This document shows positions 1 to 6,429 of a stretch of DNA of 7,757 nt, in pieces. Location of the stretch: the NCBI GenBank assembly GCA_019309685.1, contig JAFDFT010000096.1, positions 1 through 7,757 on the forward strand, given 5' to 3'. The notes under the pieces are model-generated. The model had not been told where the DNA came from, ran no database searches, and worked only from the letters and a program-made list of their open reading frames with translations. The translations under genes and the position numbers were made by a program. Every line of letters starts with the position of its first letter. Positions within the stretch are counted from its first letter, which is position 1. The DNA is from Deltaproteobacteria bacterium. Lineage in GTDB: Bacteria > Desulfobacterota > Desulfobacteria > Desulfobacterales > JAABPS01.

Positions 1-270
1 CCTGAGTTGGATTCCTATTGTTTTGCAATATGCTTTTAGCGCTTTGCTAAAACCCCCTTCAAAACCCGGATCAATATGAACGGCAAAAAGATCGTAATGA
101 ATGGGAATTCTTGACCGCCTTTCATTTAAAATCCATATCAATGCAAGGCTATCCTTTCCGCCGGAAAGCCCCACCACAATACGATCACCATCAGCGATCA
201 TCTCATAGCTGTGCAGAGCCTTGCCAACCGCCCTGTTGAGTGCTTTATATGTAAAATCGGCTCTGGGCAA
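1..270 (-). CDS. ttcA: TtcA-type tRNA 2-thiocytidine synthetase, PP-loop ATPase (N-terminal 90 codons, cut by window edge)
   Basis: This is the start of an adenine-nucleotide alpha-hydrolase (PP-loop) protein. The family adenylates a tRNA base before sulfur insertion; TtcA makes 2-thiocytidine at position 32 using an iron-sulfur cluster. Seen: the ATP-binding P-loop SGGKDS at residues 36-41, preceded by an amphipathic helix (NRAVGKALHSYEMI) and followed by a HIDPGF stretch, in the order typical of TtcA. The Cys-x-x-Cys motifs that would separate TtcA from relatives such as TilS lie outside the window, so the exact substrate is inferred. No ATG or GTG precedes the P-loop closely. I chose TTG at 268-270 because it gives a normal N-terminus and starts 8 bases after the rpoZ stop; an ATG codon 24 residues in would remove part of the family domain. 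It is the last visible gene of the psd-to-rpoZ line and probably translated from the same transcript. Confidence 0.75.
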   Translation of the reverse strand, partial: MPRADFTYKALNRAVGKALHSYEMIADGDRIVVGLSGGKDSLALIWILNERRSRIPIHYDLFAVHIDPGFEGGFSKALKAYCKTIGIQLR

Positions 271-278
271 AAAGGATA

Positions 279-611
279 CTATTCTTCTTTTTTCGCTTTT
301 GCGTCTGTTTCTCTCTCGTCGCTTTCAATCCCGGCTTCCACATCTTGATTTACAGCCATCATTGATTCAACCTTCTCCAGCGCTGCCATTCCTTCAACGG
401 TTTCAGCATCTGCTTGGTCCGATTCCGGCCTGAGTGTTAATTTGCCAGCAGCAATCTCGCGAAGTGAAACAACAACATCTTCATTTTTTGGCGAGCTTAC
501 AAGGTACTCGGAACCTTCCCTGATCTGACGAACTCTCAGGGCCACCATATTAACAAGCATAAACCGATTTGGAATTTGCCTCAGACAATCTTCTATAGTA
601 ATACGTGCCAC
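279..611 (-). CDS. rpoZ: DNA-directed RNA polymerase subunit omega
   Basis: This 110-residue protein is the omega subunit, which clamps the beta-prime subunit and helps assemble RNA polymerase; in many bacteria it forms part of a ppGpp site. Seen: the N-terminus MARITIEDCLRQIPNRF followed by a VNMVALRVRQI helix and later VVVSLREIAAGKL, matching the MARVTVQDAVEKIGNRF and ALREIEEG blocks of E. coli RpoZ. After the conserved core (about residues 1-60) comes a charged, Ala/Glu/Asp-rich tail that makes it somewhat longer than the 91-residue E. coli protein; such tails vary in this family. The start is GTG at 609-611, preceded at 618-622 by a strong GGAGG ribosome site; the frame stays open further upstream to 665 but that extension has no family match. 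It lies 86 bases downstream of greA and 8 bases upstream of the ttcA-type gene. Confidence 0.93.
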   Translation of the reverse strand: MARITIEDCLRQIPNRFMLVNMVALRVRQIREGSEYLVSSPKNEDVVVSLREIAAGKLTLRPESDQADAETVEGMAALEKVESMMAVNQDVEAGIESDERETDAKAKKEE

Positions 612-697
612 GTTAATCCTCCGAAAATTGTTATATTTTTTTATCGACCATTTGCTTTCAACCACATAAAAACAAATTTTATTGTTATCTACCCCTA

Positions 698-1165
698 CTA
701 CAAAATTTCTATCAGTTCATACTTTCTCTCTCCTCCAGGAGCCTGCAGTGTAATTTCATCACCCGGCTTTTTCCCAATCATCGCTTTTCCCAGGGGAGAA
801 GAGACGGAAATGCGTTTCTCCTTAATATCCGATTCATCCGGGCCTACCAATTTATATTCCACGTTTTCACCCGTGTCAATATTCTCCATAACAACCCTGC
901 AGCCAAACACAACTGTATCTTTTGGAGATGAATCGTAATCGATGATATCTGCATTACCAAGCTTATAGCCCAATTCATTTATTCTATTTTCAAGAAATCG
1001 CTGGCGATCTTTAGCGGCATCGTATTCCGCGTTTTCAGAAAGATCGCCATGCGCTCGAGCTTCCTCGATAGCTTTGATATTTTCAGGCCGATCAACTTTT
1101 TTAAGATGCTCGAGTTCTTTTTTCAGGTTTTCATAACCCTCTTTTGTTATTGGTATGCGATCCAA
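698..1165 (-). CDS. greA: Transcription elongation factor GreA
   Basis: GreA (155 residues) enters the secondary channel of RNA polymerase and stimulates cleavage of backtracked RNA. Seen: an N-terminal coiled-coil domain (residues 1 to about 77) with the tip motif HGDLSENAEY, whose acidic residues D41 and E44 coordinate the catalytic magnesium ion in the family, then the C-terminal FKBP-like domain with the ISVSSPLGKAMIGKKPGD stretch. Length fits the usual 155-160 residues. The start is TTG at 1163-1165, with an AGGAG ribosome site at 1173-1177; the first residues (MDRIPITKEGYENLKKEL) align with the N-terminus of E. coli GreA, so no further upstream start is needed. It begins 30 bases after the leuB stop, so the two are very likely co-transcribed, and rpoZ follows. 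Confidence 0.95.
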   Translation of the reverse strand: MDRIPITKEGYENLKKELEHLKKVDRPENIKAIEEARAHGDLSENAEYDAAKDRQRFLENRINELGYKLGNADIIDYDSSPKDTVVFGCRVVMENIDTGENVEYKLVGPDESDIKEKRISVSSPLGKAMIGKKPGDEITLQAPGGERKYELIEIL

Positions 1166-1195
1166 CGTTTCGCTCCTAATTTAAATTGATTCATT

Positions 1196-2272
1196 TCAGA
1201 TAGTTTGCGCGTTTATATGCGCAACAACAAGATCCCCAACTTCACTGGTAGTATATCCCATTTTGCCAGCAGCGACATCTTTGATATCATCCCGAAGTAC
1301 TTTTATCACACCCTCTTCAATTAGCTGTGCTCCTTTTTCTTCTCCAATGGTTTCAAGCATGATTTGACCAGCGGAAATCGCCGCGATTGGGTTGATGATC
1401 TGCTTGCCGGTATATTTCGGTGCAGACCCACCTATGGGCTCAAACATTGAAATACCTTCAGGATTAATATTACCTCCGGCAGCGATGCCCATCCCCCCTT
1501 GAATCATGGCTGCTAAATCTGTAATAATATCACCAAACATATTGTCAGTAACAATGACATCAAACCATTCCGGATTCTTCACCATCCACATGCATATAGC
1601 ATCCACATGTGCGTAATCTGTTTCGATGTCTGAATACTCTTTGGCGACTTCATTAAATGTGCGTTCCCAGAGGTCAAATCCATACGTCAAAACATTTGTC
1701 TTACCGCACAATGTTAATTTTTTTGCCTTGTTCCGTTTCTTGCAATATTCAAACGCGTACCGGATACAACGCTCAACCCCTTTCCGCGTATTGATAGACT
1801 CCTGTACGGCGATCTCATCAGGCGTACCACGCTTCAAAAAACCGCCGGCACCGGCGTAAAGTCCCTCTGTATTTTCGCGGACAACTACAAAATCGATATC
1901 TTCCGGCCCTTTGTCCTTCAAAGGCGTGTACACTCCCTCATATAACTTAATGGGCCGAAAATTGATATACTGGTCAAAATGAAATCTCAGATTTAGAAGA
2001 ATACCCTTTTCCAAAATTCCAGGTTTTACATCCGGATGGCCGATAGCACCGAGGTATATTGCGTCCGCCTGAGCGATTGGCTCTAACACTGTATCCGGCA
2101 AGGTCTCGCCAGTGGATAGATAATTTTCACCACCCAAATCATATATCGTAAATGTAAGTTCAAAATCACATTTGGCCGCAACAGCTTTAAGAACTTTAAC
2201 ACCCTCTTCAGTGACTTCTGGCCCTGTACCGTCACCGGGTATAACAGCAATTTGATATGTACTTGATGTCAT
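1196..2272 (-). CDS. leuB: 3-isopropylmalate dehydrogenase (beta-decarboxylating dehydrogenase family)
   Basis: LeuB oxidises and decarboxylates 3-isopropylmalate to 2-oxoisocaproate, the third step of leucine synthesis. The protein has 358 residues, normal for the family. Seen: IPGDGTGPEV (11-20), the substrate segment ILLNLRFHFDQYINFRP (91-107) with its conserved arginines, catalytic Y139 in RENTEGLY, K191 in GKTNVL, and metal-binding aspartates D224, D248 and D252 (in TDNMFGDIITDLAA). The LERG-type substrate loop and RENTEG motif resemble the actinobacterial-style LeuB subgroup rather than E. coli LeuB. The adenine-binding loop reads GGSAPKYTGK, with Lys-Tyr where NAD-dependent LeuB has Asp-Ile. 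Related tartrate or homoisocitrate dehydrogenases cannot be excluded by eye. The ATG start at 2270-2272 has GGAG at 2283-2286 and AGGA nearer. No other leu genes are visible; the upstream neighbour is pssA, separated by a hairpin. Confidence 0.85.
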   Translation of the reverse strand: MTSSTYQIAVIPGDGTGPEVTEEGVKVLKAVAAKCDFELTFTIYDLGGENYLSTGETLPDTVLEPIAQADAIYLGAIGHPDVKPGILEKGILLNLRFHFDQYINFRPIKLYEGVYTPLKDKGPEDIDFVVVRENTEGLYAGAGGFLKRGTPDEIAVQESINTRKGVERCIRYAFEYCKKRNKAKKLTLCGKTNVLTYGFDLWERTFNEVAKEYSDIETDYAHVDAICMWMVKNPEWFDVIVTDNMFGDIITDLAAMIQGGMGIAAGGNINPEGISMFEPIGGSAPKYTGKQIINPIAAISAGQIMLETIGEEKGAQLIEEGVIKVLRDDIKDVAAGKMGYTTSEVGDLVVAHINAQTI

Positions 2273-2302
2273 AAAATCCTATCTCCACAACAATAATAAT
2301 AA

Positions 2303-2326
2303 ACCTCCGGTAAAAATACCGGAGGT
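2303..2326 (-). terminator. Perfect 10-bp hairpin between pssA and leuB
   Basis: ACCTCCGGTA (2303-2312) and its exact complement TACCGGAGGT (2317-2326) flank a 4-base loop. On the minus transcript it follows pssA by 27 bases and is trailed by TTTATTATTATTG, a broken U-tract, about 30 bases before the leuB start. It could be a leaky terminator or an RNA-stabilising hairpin that sets leuB expression below that of the lipid genes; the sequence alone does not decide. The U-run is poor, so full termination is unlikely. Confidence 0.55.
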
Positions 2327-2353
2327 AATTTTTAAATCGTATTTACTTCGAAT

Positions 2354-3133
2354 TTAAATGGTGCGCGATTCTTGCTCGTCGGTTTCGCTGGGTTCGGCCG
2401 CTTTATGTTTTATTGAGTTCCTTACCGTCAAATATATACCCGACACAACATAACTAAATCCTAAAACAAACAAAAATATGGCTGGCTCATAAGCGATTAA
2501 AATCAAAATCAAAACTGCCGCAACCAAAACGTTAAAATTCATTTCCCGAAATAGTTCCGGTTTCTTGAAGCTGTGGTACTTAAAAGTACTTACCATCAAA
2601 AACGCTATCGTGTAAAGCATAATAAGTATCAAAACAGGATAGGTATTAGCAGTAATGGCAAATCGATTATAAAACAAAACCGTTATTGAAACCATACCAG
2701 CCCCGGCGGGTATGGGAAGGCCGGTAAAATAATCACTGCTTGTCGTACTGACTTGTGTATTGAAGCGCGCCAACCGTAAAGCACCGCAAATAGCGAATAA
2801 AAATGCTGCAAGCCAGCCAATCTTTCCGAATGGTTTAAGCGCCCACAGGTATACCATCAATCCTGGCGCAAGGCCAAAGGATACCAGATCCGCAAGAGAG
2901 TCATATTCAAGACCGAACTTGCTGGTTGCATTTGTCGCCCTTGCAATCTTTCCATCCATACCGTCAAACACAATGGCAATAAGAATTGCTACAGCGGCGG
3001 CAGCGAAGTTACCATTAATCGAAGCCACAATGGAATAAAATCCGCAGAAGAAATTTAAAGAAGTAAAAATATTTGGCAAAATATATATCCCGCGACGTAA
3101 CTGTTCTTTCTTGAATCTTGCTTTTCTTTTCAT
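2354..3133 (-). CDS. pssA: CDP-diacylglycerol--serine O-phosphatidyltransferase
   Basis: PssA joins CDP-diacylglycerol and L-serine to give phosphatidylserine in the inner membrane, the first committed step to phosphatidylethanolamine. Seen: 259 residues, the complete CDP-alcohol phosphatidyltransferase signature with D57, D60, G61, A64, R65, G74, D78 and D82 (start DGMDGKIARAT), and several hydrophobic segments (about 16-37, 43-56, 102-120, 145-160, 165-182, 200-235). A basic N-terminus and a short charged C-terminal tail flank the core. Size and hydrophobicity fit the membrane type II (Bacillus-type) enzyme, not the phospholipase-D-like E. coli PssA. Its ATG (3131-3133) overlaps the psd stop as ATGA, indicating translational coupling; the product is the substrate of the psd enzyme. 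Confidence 0.94.
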   Translation of the reverse strand: MKRKARFKKEQLRRGIYILPNIFTSLNFFCGFYSIVASINGNFAAAAVAILIAIVFDGMDGKIARATNATSKFGLEYDSLADLVSFGLAPGLMVYLWALKPFGKIGWLAAFLFAICGALRLARFNTQVSTTSSDYFTGLPIPAGAGMVSITVLFYNRFAITANTYPVLILIMLYTIAFLMVSTFKYHSFKKPELFREMNFNVLVAAVLILILIAYEPAIFLFVLGFSYVVSGIYLTVRNSIKHKAAEPSETDEQESRTI

Positions 3134-3801
3134 GTTAAATACCCCAATATAGAAGTACCGGCATTTACCCTGTCTCCAACTGTCACATTGATCTTAGTTT
3201 CAGAAGGCAGGTAAACATCCAGCCGTGAACCAAAACATATCAGCCCAAAACGCTGACCCCGTTTGACACGATCACCTTCATTTACATAGCATATAATTCG
3301 TCTGGCAACAAATCCCGCGATTTGAACAAAACAGATGCGCTTTCCCCCTTCGATATCGAGAAGCAAAGCATTCTGTTCATTATCTTTTGACGCTTTATCC
3401 AGATTCGCGGTAAAAAATTTACCAGGATGATATTTGATCTTTTCAATACTTCCGGAAAAAGGATTTCGATTGACATGAACATTGAATATATTCATAAAAA
3501 TACTTACCTTGATACACTCACCATCAAGGAAAGGATTTTTATCAACTTTCTCCGCTAAGATAACCCTGCCATCAGCAGGTGATACAACCGCATCATTTTT
3601 TTCCGGGATATATCGATCCGGATCCCTGAAAAAAAAACAGATAAAAAAAGTAACCACAAGAGCAAAGAGTGTCAGAAATTTTAAGCCCAGTATCGCAAGT
3701 ATTATTGTTGTAACAGCCGCAGCACCAATAAATGGATAACCAGCCTTTGCTATCGGAAAAGCGGATAGGCTGGTCGACTCAACCTTTGTAAATTCGTCCA
3801 T
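3130..3801 (-). CDS. psd: Phosphatidylserine decarboxylase, short (archaetidylserine-type) form
   Basis: Psd decarboxylates phosphatidylserine to phosphatidylethanolamine at the membrane using a pyruvoyl group made by self-cleavage. The proenzyme has 223 residues, the size of the short subfamily. Seen: an N-terminal hydrophobic region with one or two membrane segments (about 24-58) followed by FFRDPDRYIP, then SPADGRV (D77), the FNVHVNRNPFSG block (H109), and the cleavage region FGSRLDVYLP, where cleavage between G191 and S192 would give the pyruvoyl-bearing alpha chain. The Asp, His and Ser positions match the self-cleavage residues known in the family. The ATG at 3799-3801 has AGGA at 3807-3810. 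It is the first gene of the minus-strand line, with a promoter-like sequence just upstream, and overlaps pssA by 4 bases. Confidence 0.94.
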   Translation of the reverse strand: MDEFTKVESTSLSAFPIAKAGYPFIGAAAVTTIILAILGLKFLTLFALVVTFFICFFFRDPDRYIPEKNDAVVSPADGRVILAEKVDKNPFLDGECIKVSIFMNIFNVHVNRNPFSGSIEKIKYHPGKFFTANLDKASKDNEQNALLLDIEGGKRICFVQIAGFVARRIICYVNEGDRVKRGQRFGLICFGSRLDVYLPSETKINVTVGDRVNAGTSILGYLT

Positions 3802-3862
3802 AAATATCCTTTAAATTAGCTCGAAAATTATATATAATTAATTTTTTAATATTTTTGCTGTG

Positions 3863-3891
3863 TTTTTATCAAAACCCGTCGATTTTGTCAA
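3863..3891 (-). promoter_or_regulatory. Sigma70-type promoter upstream of psd
   Basis: On the minus strand a consensus -35 TTGACA (3886-3891) is followed by a 17-base spacer and TAAAAA (3863-3868), which is preceded by TGA, giving an extended -10 (TGn). Transcription would start near 3856, about 55 bases before the psd start. It is the best candidate for driving psd-pssA and probably genes beyond. A perfect TATAAT also occurs nearer to psd in the AT-rich leader but has no convincing -35. The -35 overlaps the stop codon of the possible tsaB extension. Confidence 0.6.
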
Positions 3892-3964
3892 TGATAACCC
3901 ATTGAAGCATATTTTTCAATAGCGTCTGATGGGTACTGTATAATTTCTTTATATAATTCCTTAT

Positions 3965-4660
3965 TTAAGATTTCAGGTTCTTTCCAGTTTTTTTCTCCGC
4001 ATCGGAACTTCTTAAATAATAAGGTAATAAGCTCCCGGCATCATAGTTCTTTTTCCGTTTCAGCTTCTCAATACCAAGTGCGGCCACAGTCGAAGCCTTG
4101 ATAACACTGTAAAACGACGACGAAAACGTCGCAAATTTACCAACGATTTGTTCAATTTTATCTTTGTAAAGAACAGCCCCATCCCCAACAAAAATACATG
4201 GCTCTTTAATTCCCGATACAGCCTTGTCAGGAGTCATAACCTGCGTATCAGTCTCTTGAATTATTACATCATTTTCATATCGATATCTGGAAAAATAGAC
4301 CTCATTTTTCCTCGCATCCAAAACAGCACAGATAAGGCATGAACAGGGCGCCAATTGCATTGCAAGTATCTGCAGACTTGAAACACCAACAGCAGGTTTT
4401 CCCAAAGCTGAGGCAAGCCCCTTGACCGTACTGATCCCGATCCTTAATCCTGTAAAACTTCCCGGTCCATGTGTAACGGCAAATCCGTCCAGGTCATCCA
4501 AGCCAACCCCGCTCATGTCCAGCGCTTCATTTATCATCCCCATCAAGTGGATGGCATGTGTGTGACTGCTGACTTTTGTCACTTCTGAAAGCAGTGATTC
4601 ATTTTCAACAATAGCCACACTGCAACCTTTTGCAGCTGTATCTACACCGATAATTTTCAT
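3965..4660 (-). CDS. tsaB: tRNA threonylcarbamoyladenosine biosynthesis protein TsaB (C-terminus probably frameshifted)
   Basis: TsaB is the ASKHA-fold partner that scaffolds TsaD and TsaE in making t6A at tRNA position 37. As read it has 231 residues. Seen: MKIIGVDTAAKGCSVAIV at the N-terminus, HGPGSFTGLRIG (64-75, the family signature), a KGLASALGKP helix, VLDARKNEVYF, and the near-terminal YYLRSSDAE block. I chose ATG at 4658-4660, since MKIIGVDTA is the canonical TsaB start; the frame is open back to 4738 but that extension has no family match. Right after YYLRSSDAEKK the gene has seven A's (GAGAAAAAAACTGG); the read frame ends 6 codons later, while the -1 frame continues NWKEPEILNKEL and on to a TGA at 3888-3890. 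Other TsaB proteins such as that of B. subtilis have a Trp shortly after the AE, so the longer form looks like the original one. Ribosome site weak (GAAAG). Confidence 0.9.
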   Translation of the reverse strand: MKIIGVDTAAKGCSVAIVENESLLSEVTKVSSHTHAIHLMGMINEALDMSGVGLDDLDGFAVTHGPGSFTGLRIGISTVKGLASALGKPAVGVSSLQILAMQLAPCSCLICAVLDARKNEVYFSRYRYENDVIIQETDTQVMTPDKAVSGIKEPCIFVGDGAVLYKDKIEQIVGKFATFSSSFYSVIKASTVAALGIEKLKRKKNYDAGSLLPYYLRSSDAEKKTGKNLKS

Positions 4661-4675
4661 AGAAAACTTTCGTTT

Positions 4676-4703
4676 ATTATACGCAGTTTGTTCTGTTCCG
4701 CAA
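4676..4703 (-). promoter_or_regulatory. Possible sigma70 promoter of tsaB
   Basis: On the minus strand TATAAT (4676-4681) lies 16 bases after TTGCGG (4698-4703, 3 of 6 matches). Transcription would begin about 8-10 bases before the tsaB start, giving an almost leaderless mRNA. An overlapping alternative is TTGCAA with GATAAT (4703-4708) 18 bases later, which would leave a leader of about 35 bases. One of the two is likely used; which one cannot be told by eye. Confidence 0.4.
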
Positions 4704-4773
4704 TTATCGCGCCAATTTGGATCAAATTGCAACATCAATTAAAAAATTCTTACACCAATGAAAGGCGAATTTT

Positions 4774-4788
4774 TGGCATTCTTATTGC
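4774..4788 (+). promoter_or_regulatory. Sigma54-type -24/-12 promoter upstream of the prepilin peptidase gene
   Basis: TGGCA (4774-4778) and TTGC (4785-4788) have the invariant GG and GC dinucleotides separated by exactly 10 bases, the rule for RpoN promoters (TGGCAC-N5-TTGCA consensus). Start of transcription would be near 4800, about 98 bases before the ATG at 4898. Pilin genes are commonly RpoN-dependent, which fits the downstream gene. A weaker sigma70 pair, TTGATT (4809-4814) and TAAATT (4832-4837), is also present, so use of RpoN is an inference. Confidence 0.5.
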
Positions 4789-4897
4789 GATCTTTTACAA
4801 CACTATCCTTGATTTTTTTTAAAAATATACATAAATTGCATTTAATTTGCCAGGATATTCATATTTATGTTTTTTTAACTTTTCAACAAATGGTCTT

Positions 4898-5674
4898 ATG
4901 TATTTTCTATCCGAGAACGTGATTCATATTACTATATTTATTTATGGCTTGTGTGTTGGTAGCTTTTCAAATGTATGTATCTATCGATTGCCGTTATCAA
5001 AATCCTTAAAATCTCCGCCGTCAAATTGTCCCCATTGCAGCTCTCCAATCCGGTTTTATGATAATATTCCGCTAGTTAGCTATATTTTATTAAAAGGAAA
5101 GTGCCGCCAGTGTCAAAAACGTATCTCTTTTCGGTATCCCTTTGTTGAAATGTTGGGAGGAGTCTTTGCGCTGTTCATTTATCTTAAATACGGTTTTACC
5201 CTTGAAGCGCTTGTATATTATACGTTTATCATTTGTCTTGTCATCATCACGTTCATAGATATAGATCATCAGATCATCCCTGATATCATATCCCTTCCAG
5301 GTATTCCTATTGGATTTTTAGCATCATTTGCACTGCCGTCCATTACTTTTATAGACTCTTTAATAGGGATTCTGGCAGGCGGCGGTAGCCTTTTTATTGT
5401 TCTATGGACATATCACTTAATCACGGGAATTGAAGGCATGGGTGGTGGAGACGTCAAACTGTTGGCAATGATTGGCGCAATAGTTGGATGGGAAGGTGTT
5501 ATTCTTACAATTTTCATTTCGTCAATAACAGGCACCATCGTAGGTCTATTCATCATGCTTCGAACAAAAAAAGGGTTAAAGCTGGCCGTTCCATTCGGCC
5601 CCTTTCTTTCAACAGGCGCCATTTTGTATGTTTTTTATGGATCAGAACTAATTCAATGGTATTTTAATATATAG
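4898..5674 (+). CDS. pilD: Prepilin peptidase / leader peptidase with N-methyltransferase domain (A24 family)
   Basis: This inner-membrane aspartic protease removes leader peptides from type IV prepilins or type II secretion pseudopilins and N-methylates the new first residue. Seen, numbered from ATG 4898 (258 residues): the first membrane segment with GLCVGSFSNVCIYRLP (17-32), the methylase-associated cytoplasmic loop with two zinc-type pairs C44/C47 and C69/C72, the PFVEMLGG block, catalytic-region FIDIDHQIIPD (119-129), GMGGGDVK with D185, and about eight hydrophobic segments. All key residues are present. The frame is open to TTG 4847, adding 17 residues, but the extra part is not conserved and neither start has a clear ribosome site; ATG 4898 gives the usual spacing to the GSF motif. 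No pilin or secretion genes are adjacent, so it may serve several systems; pilD versus gspO naming is arbitrary here. Confidence 0.92.
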   Translation: MYFLSENVIHITIFIYGLCVGSFSNVCIYRLPLSKSLKSPPSNCPHCSSPIRFYDNIPLVSYILLKGKCRQCQKRISFRYPFVEMLGGVFALFIYLKYGFTLEALVYYTFIICLVIITFIDIDHQIIPDIISLPGIPIGFLASFALPSITFIDSLIGILAGGGSLFIVLWTYHLITGIEGMGGGDVKLLAMIGAIVGWEGVILTIFISSITGTIVGLFIMLRTKKGLKLAVPFGPFLSTGAILYVFYGSELIQWYFNI

Positions 5675-5774
5675 ACGGCGTATTCATAACTTCGGCCCGT
5701 CACTTTCAGTCATACTATTTTAAAAAGTGGTCTGTACCGATTAACAACATATAACCAGTGTAAAGGAGTTTAAA

Positions 5775-6425
5775 ATGACAGACAAACAAATTCAGTGCAG
5801 TTATTGCCCCCGCAAACGCTGCTTTGTCGGGGATCTCAGTCAGGCGCCCGATTTCTGCCCTTCAAATGTTCATTCCGAACTATTGGACGGAGCTTTATCG
5901 AGTCTGCAGGAACCAGAAAACCAGGAGATGGCAAGAGATGTTGCCCGCACATGGAAAGATTACGGTAAACTGACACGTGTTGAAGAAACAATGTTGTATG
6001 CAAAACTTCGCGGGTACCATCGCCTTGGCCTTGCTTTCTGTATAGGCCTGTCGCAAGAAGCCGAACTGTTTACAAATCTTTTGCTAAACGAGGGCTTTGA
6101 AGTCTTTTCTGTTAACTGTATGTGTGGCGCGTTAAGTTCTGATGATGTTGAGCTCCCTGATACTGATAAAATTATGCCGGGTATCCGTCAACCCATGTGC
6201 AATCCTATCGGGCAGGCCAATTTACTTGATGCCAATTCATGTGACCTTAATATCATGCTGGGCTTATGTGTCTGTGATGATACATTGTTTATCAAACACT
6301 CCAAAGCGCCTGTCACGGTTTTGGCTGTGAAGGATAGAGTCCTTGCGCACAATCCTCTTGGTGCGCTGTATACAGCACGCCACATGTATACACGGTTAAA
6401 TACAAGGAGACCGAAAAAGGAATAA
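5775..6425 (+). CDS. DUF1847 cysteine-rich, putative metal-binding protein
   Basis: This 216-residue soluble protein is recognised as DUF1847, a family annotated only as predicted metal-binding, found mainly in anaerobic bacteria and archaea. Its function is unknown. Seen: an N-terminal cluster CSYCPRKRC (C8, C11, C16) with C28 (DFCPS), then a helical region (about 40-80), C89 in GLAFCIGLSQEAE, C115 and C117 in VNCMCG, C142 in MCNPIGQANLL, C156, C165 and C167 in LGLCVCDDTLF, and a basic C-terminal end after KDRVLAHNPLGALY. The twelve cysteines, with none in a secretion signal, suggest a cytoplasmic iron-sulfur or zinc protein. ATG 5775 has a clear AGGAG site (5764-5768, 6-base spacing). It sits 100 bases after the prepilin peptidase gene, with no convincing terminator between; co-transcription is possible but no functional link is evident. 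Confidence 0.85.
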   Translation: MTDKQIQCSYCPRKRCFVGDLSQAPDFCPSNVHSELLDGALSSLQEPENQEMARDVARTWKDYGKLTRVEETMLYAKLRGYHRLGLAFCIGLSQEAELFTNLLLNEGFEVFSVNCMCGALSSDDVELPDTDKIMPGIRQPMCNPIGQANLLDANSCDLNIMLGLCVCDDTLFIKHSKAPVTVLAVKDRVLAHNPLGALYTARHMYTRLNTRRPKKE

Positions 6426-6429
6426 TGAT

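Noticed and set aside
612..697. Possible separate promoter for rpoZ (TTGAAA with AT-rich -10)
   Set aside because: No -10 at good spacing; TATAAC lies 20 bases away, so the case is too weak to list.
576..938. Plus-strand ORF across greA
   Set aside because: Shadow of greA, whose motifs and ribosome site are clear on the other strand.
3895..3935. ACCCAT...ATGGGT inverted repeat as a terminator for tsaB
   Set aside because: Only about 5 firm pairs, long loop, no T-run, and the segment reads better as the -1 frame extension of tsaB.
3937..3963. Near-repeat TATAATTTCTTTA / TATAATTCCTTA after tsaB
   Set aside because: Explained as similar codons (KEL/KEI) in the possible tsaB tail and by AT-rich composition.
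4661..4738. Upstream ATG for tsaB adding 26 residues
   Set aside because: The family begins at MKIIGVDTA; the extra residues have no counterpart and the segment contains promoter-like elements.
4847..4897. TTG start giving a prepilin peptidase 17 residues longer
   Set aside because: The extension is not typical of the family, has no ribosome site, and ATG 4898 gives normal spacing to the GSF motif.
5678..5705. GACGG/CCGTC inverted repeat after the prepilin peptidase gene as a terminator
   Set aside because: Only 5 bp with a long loop and no T-run.
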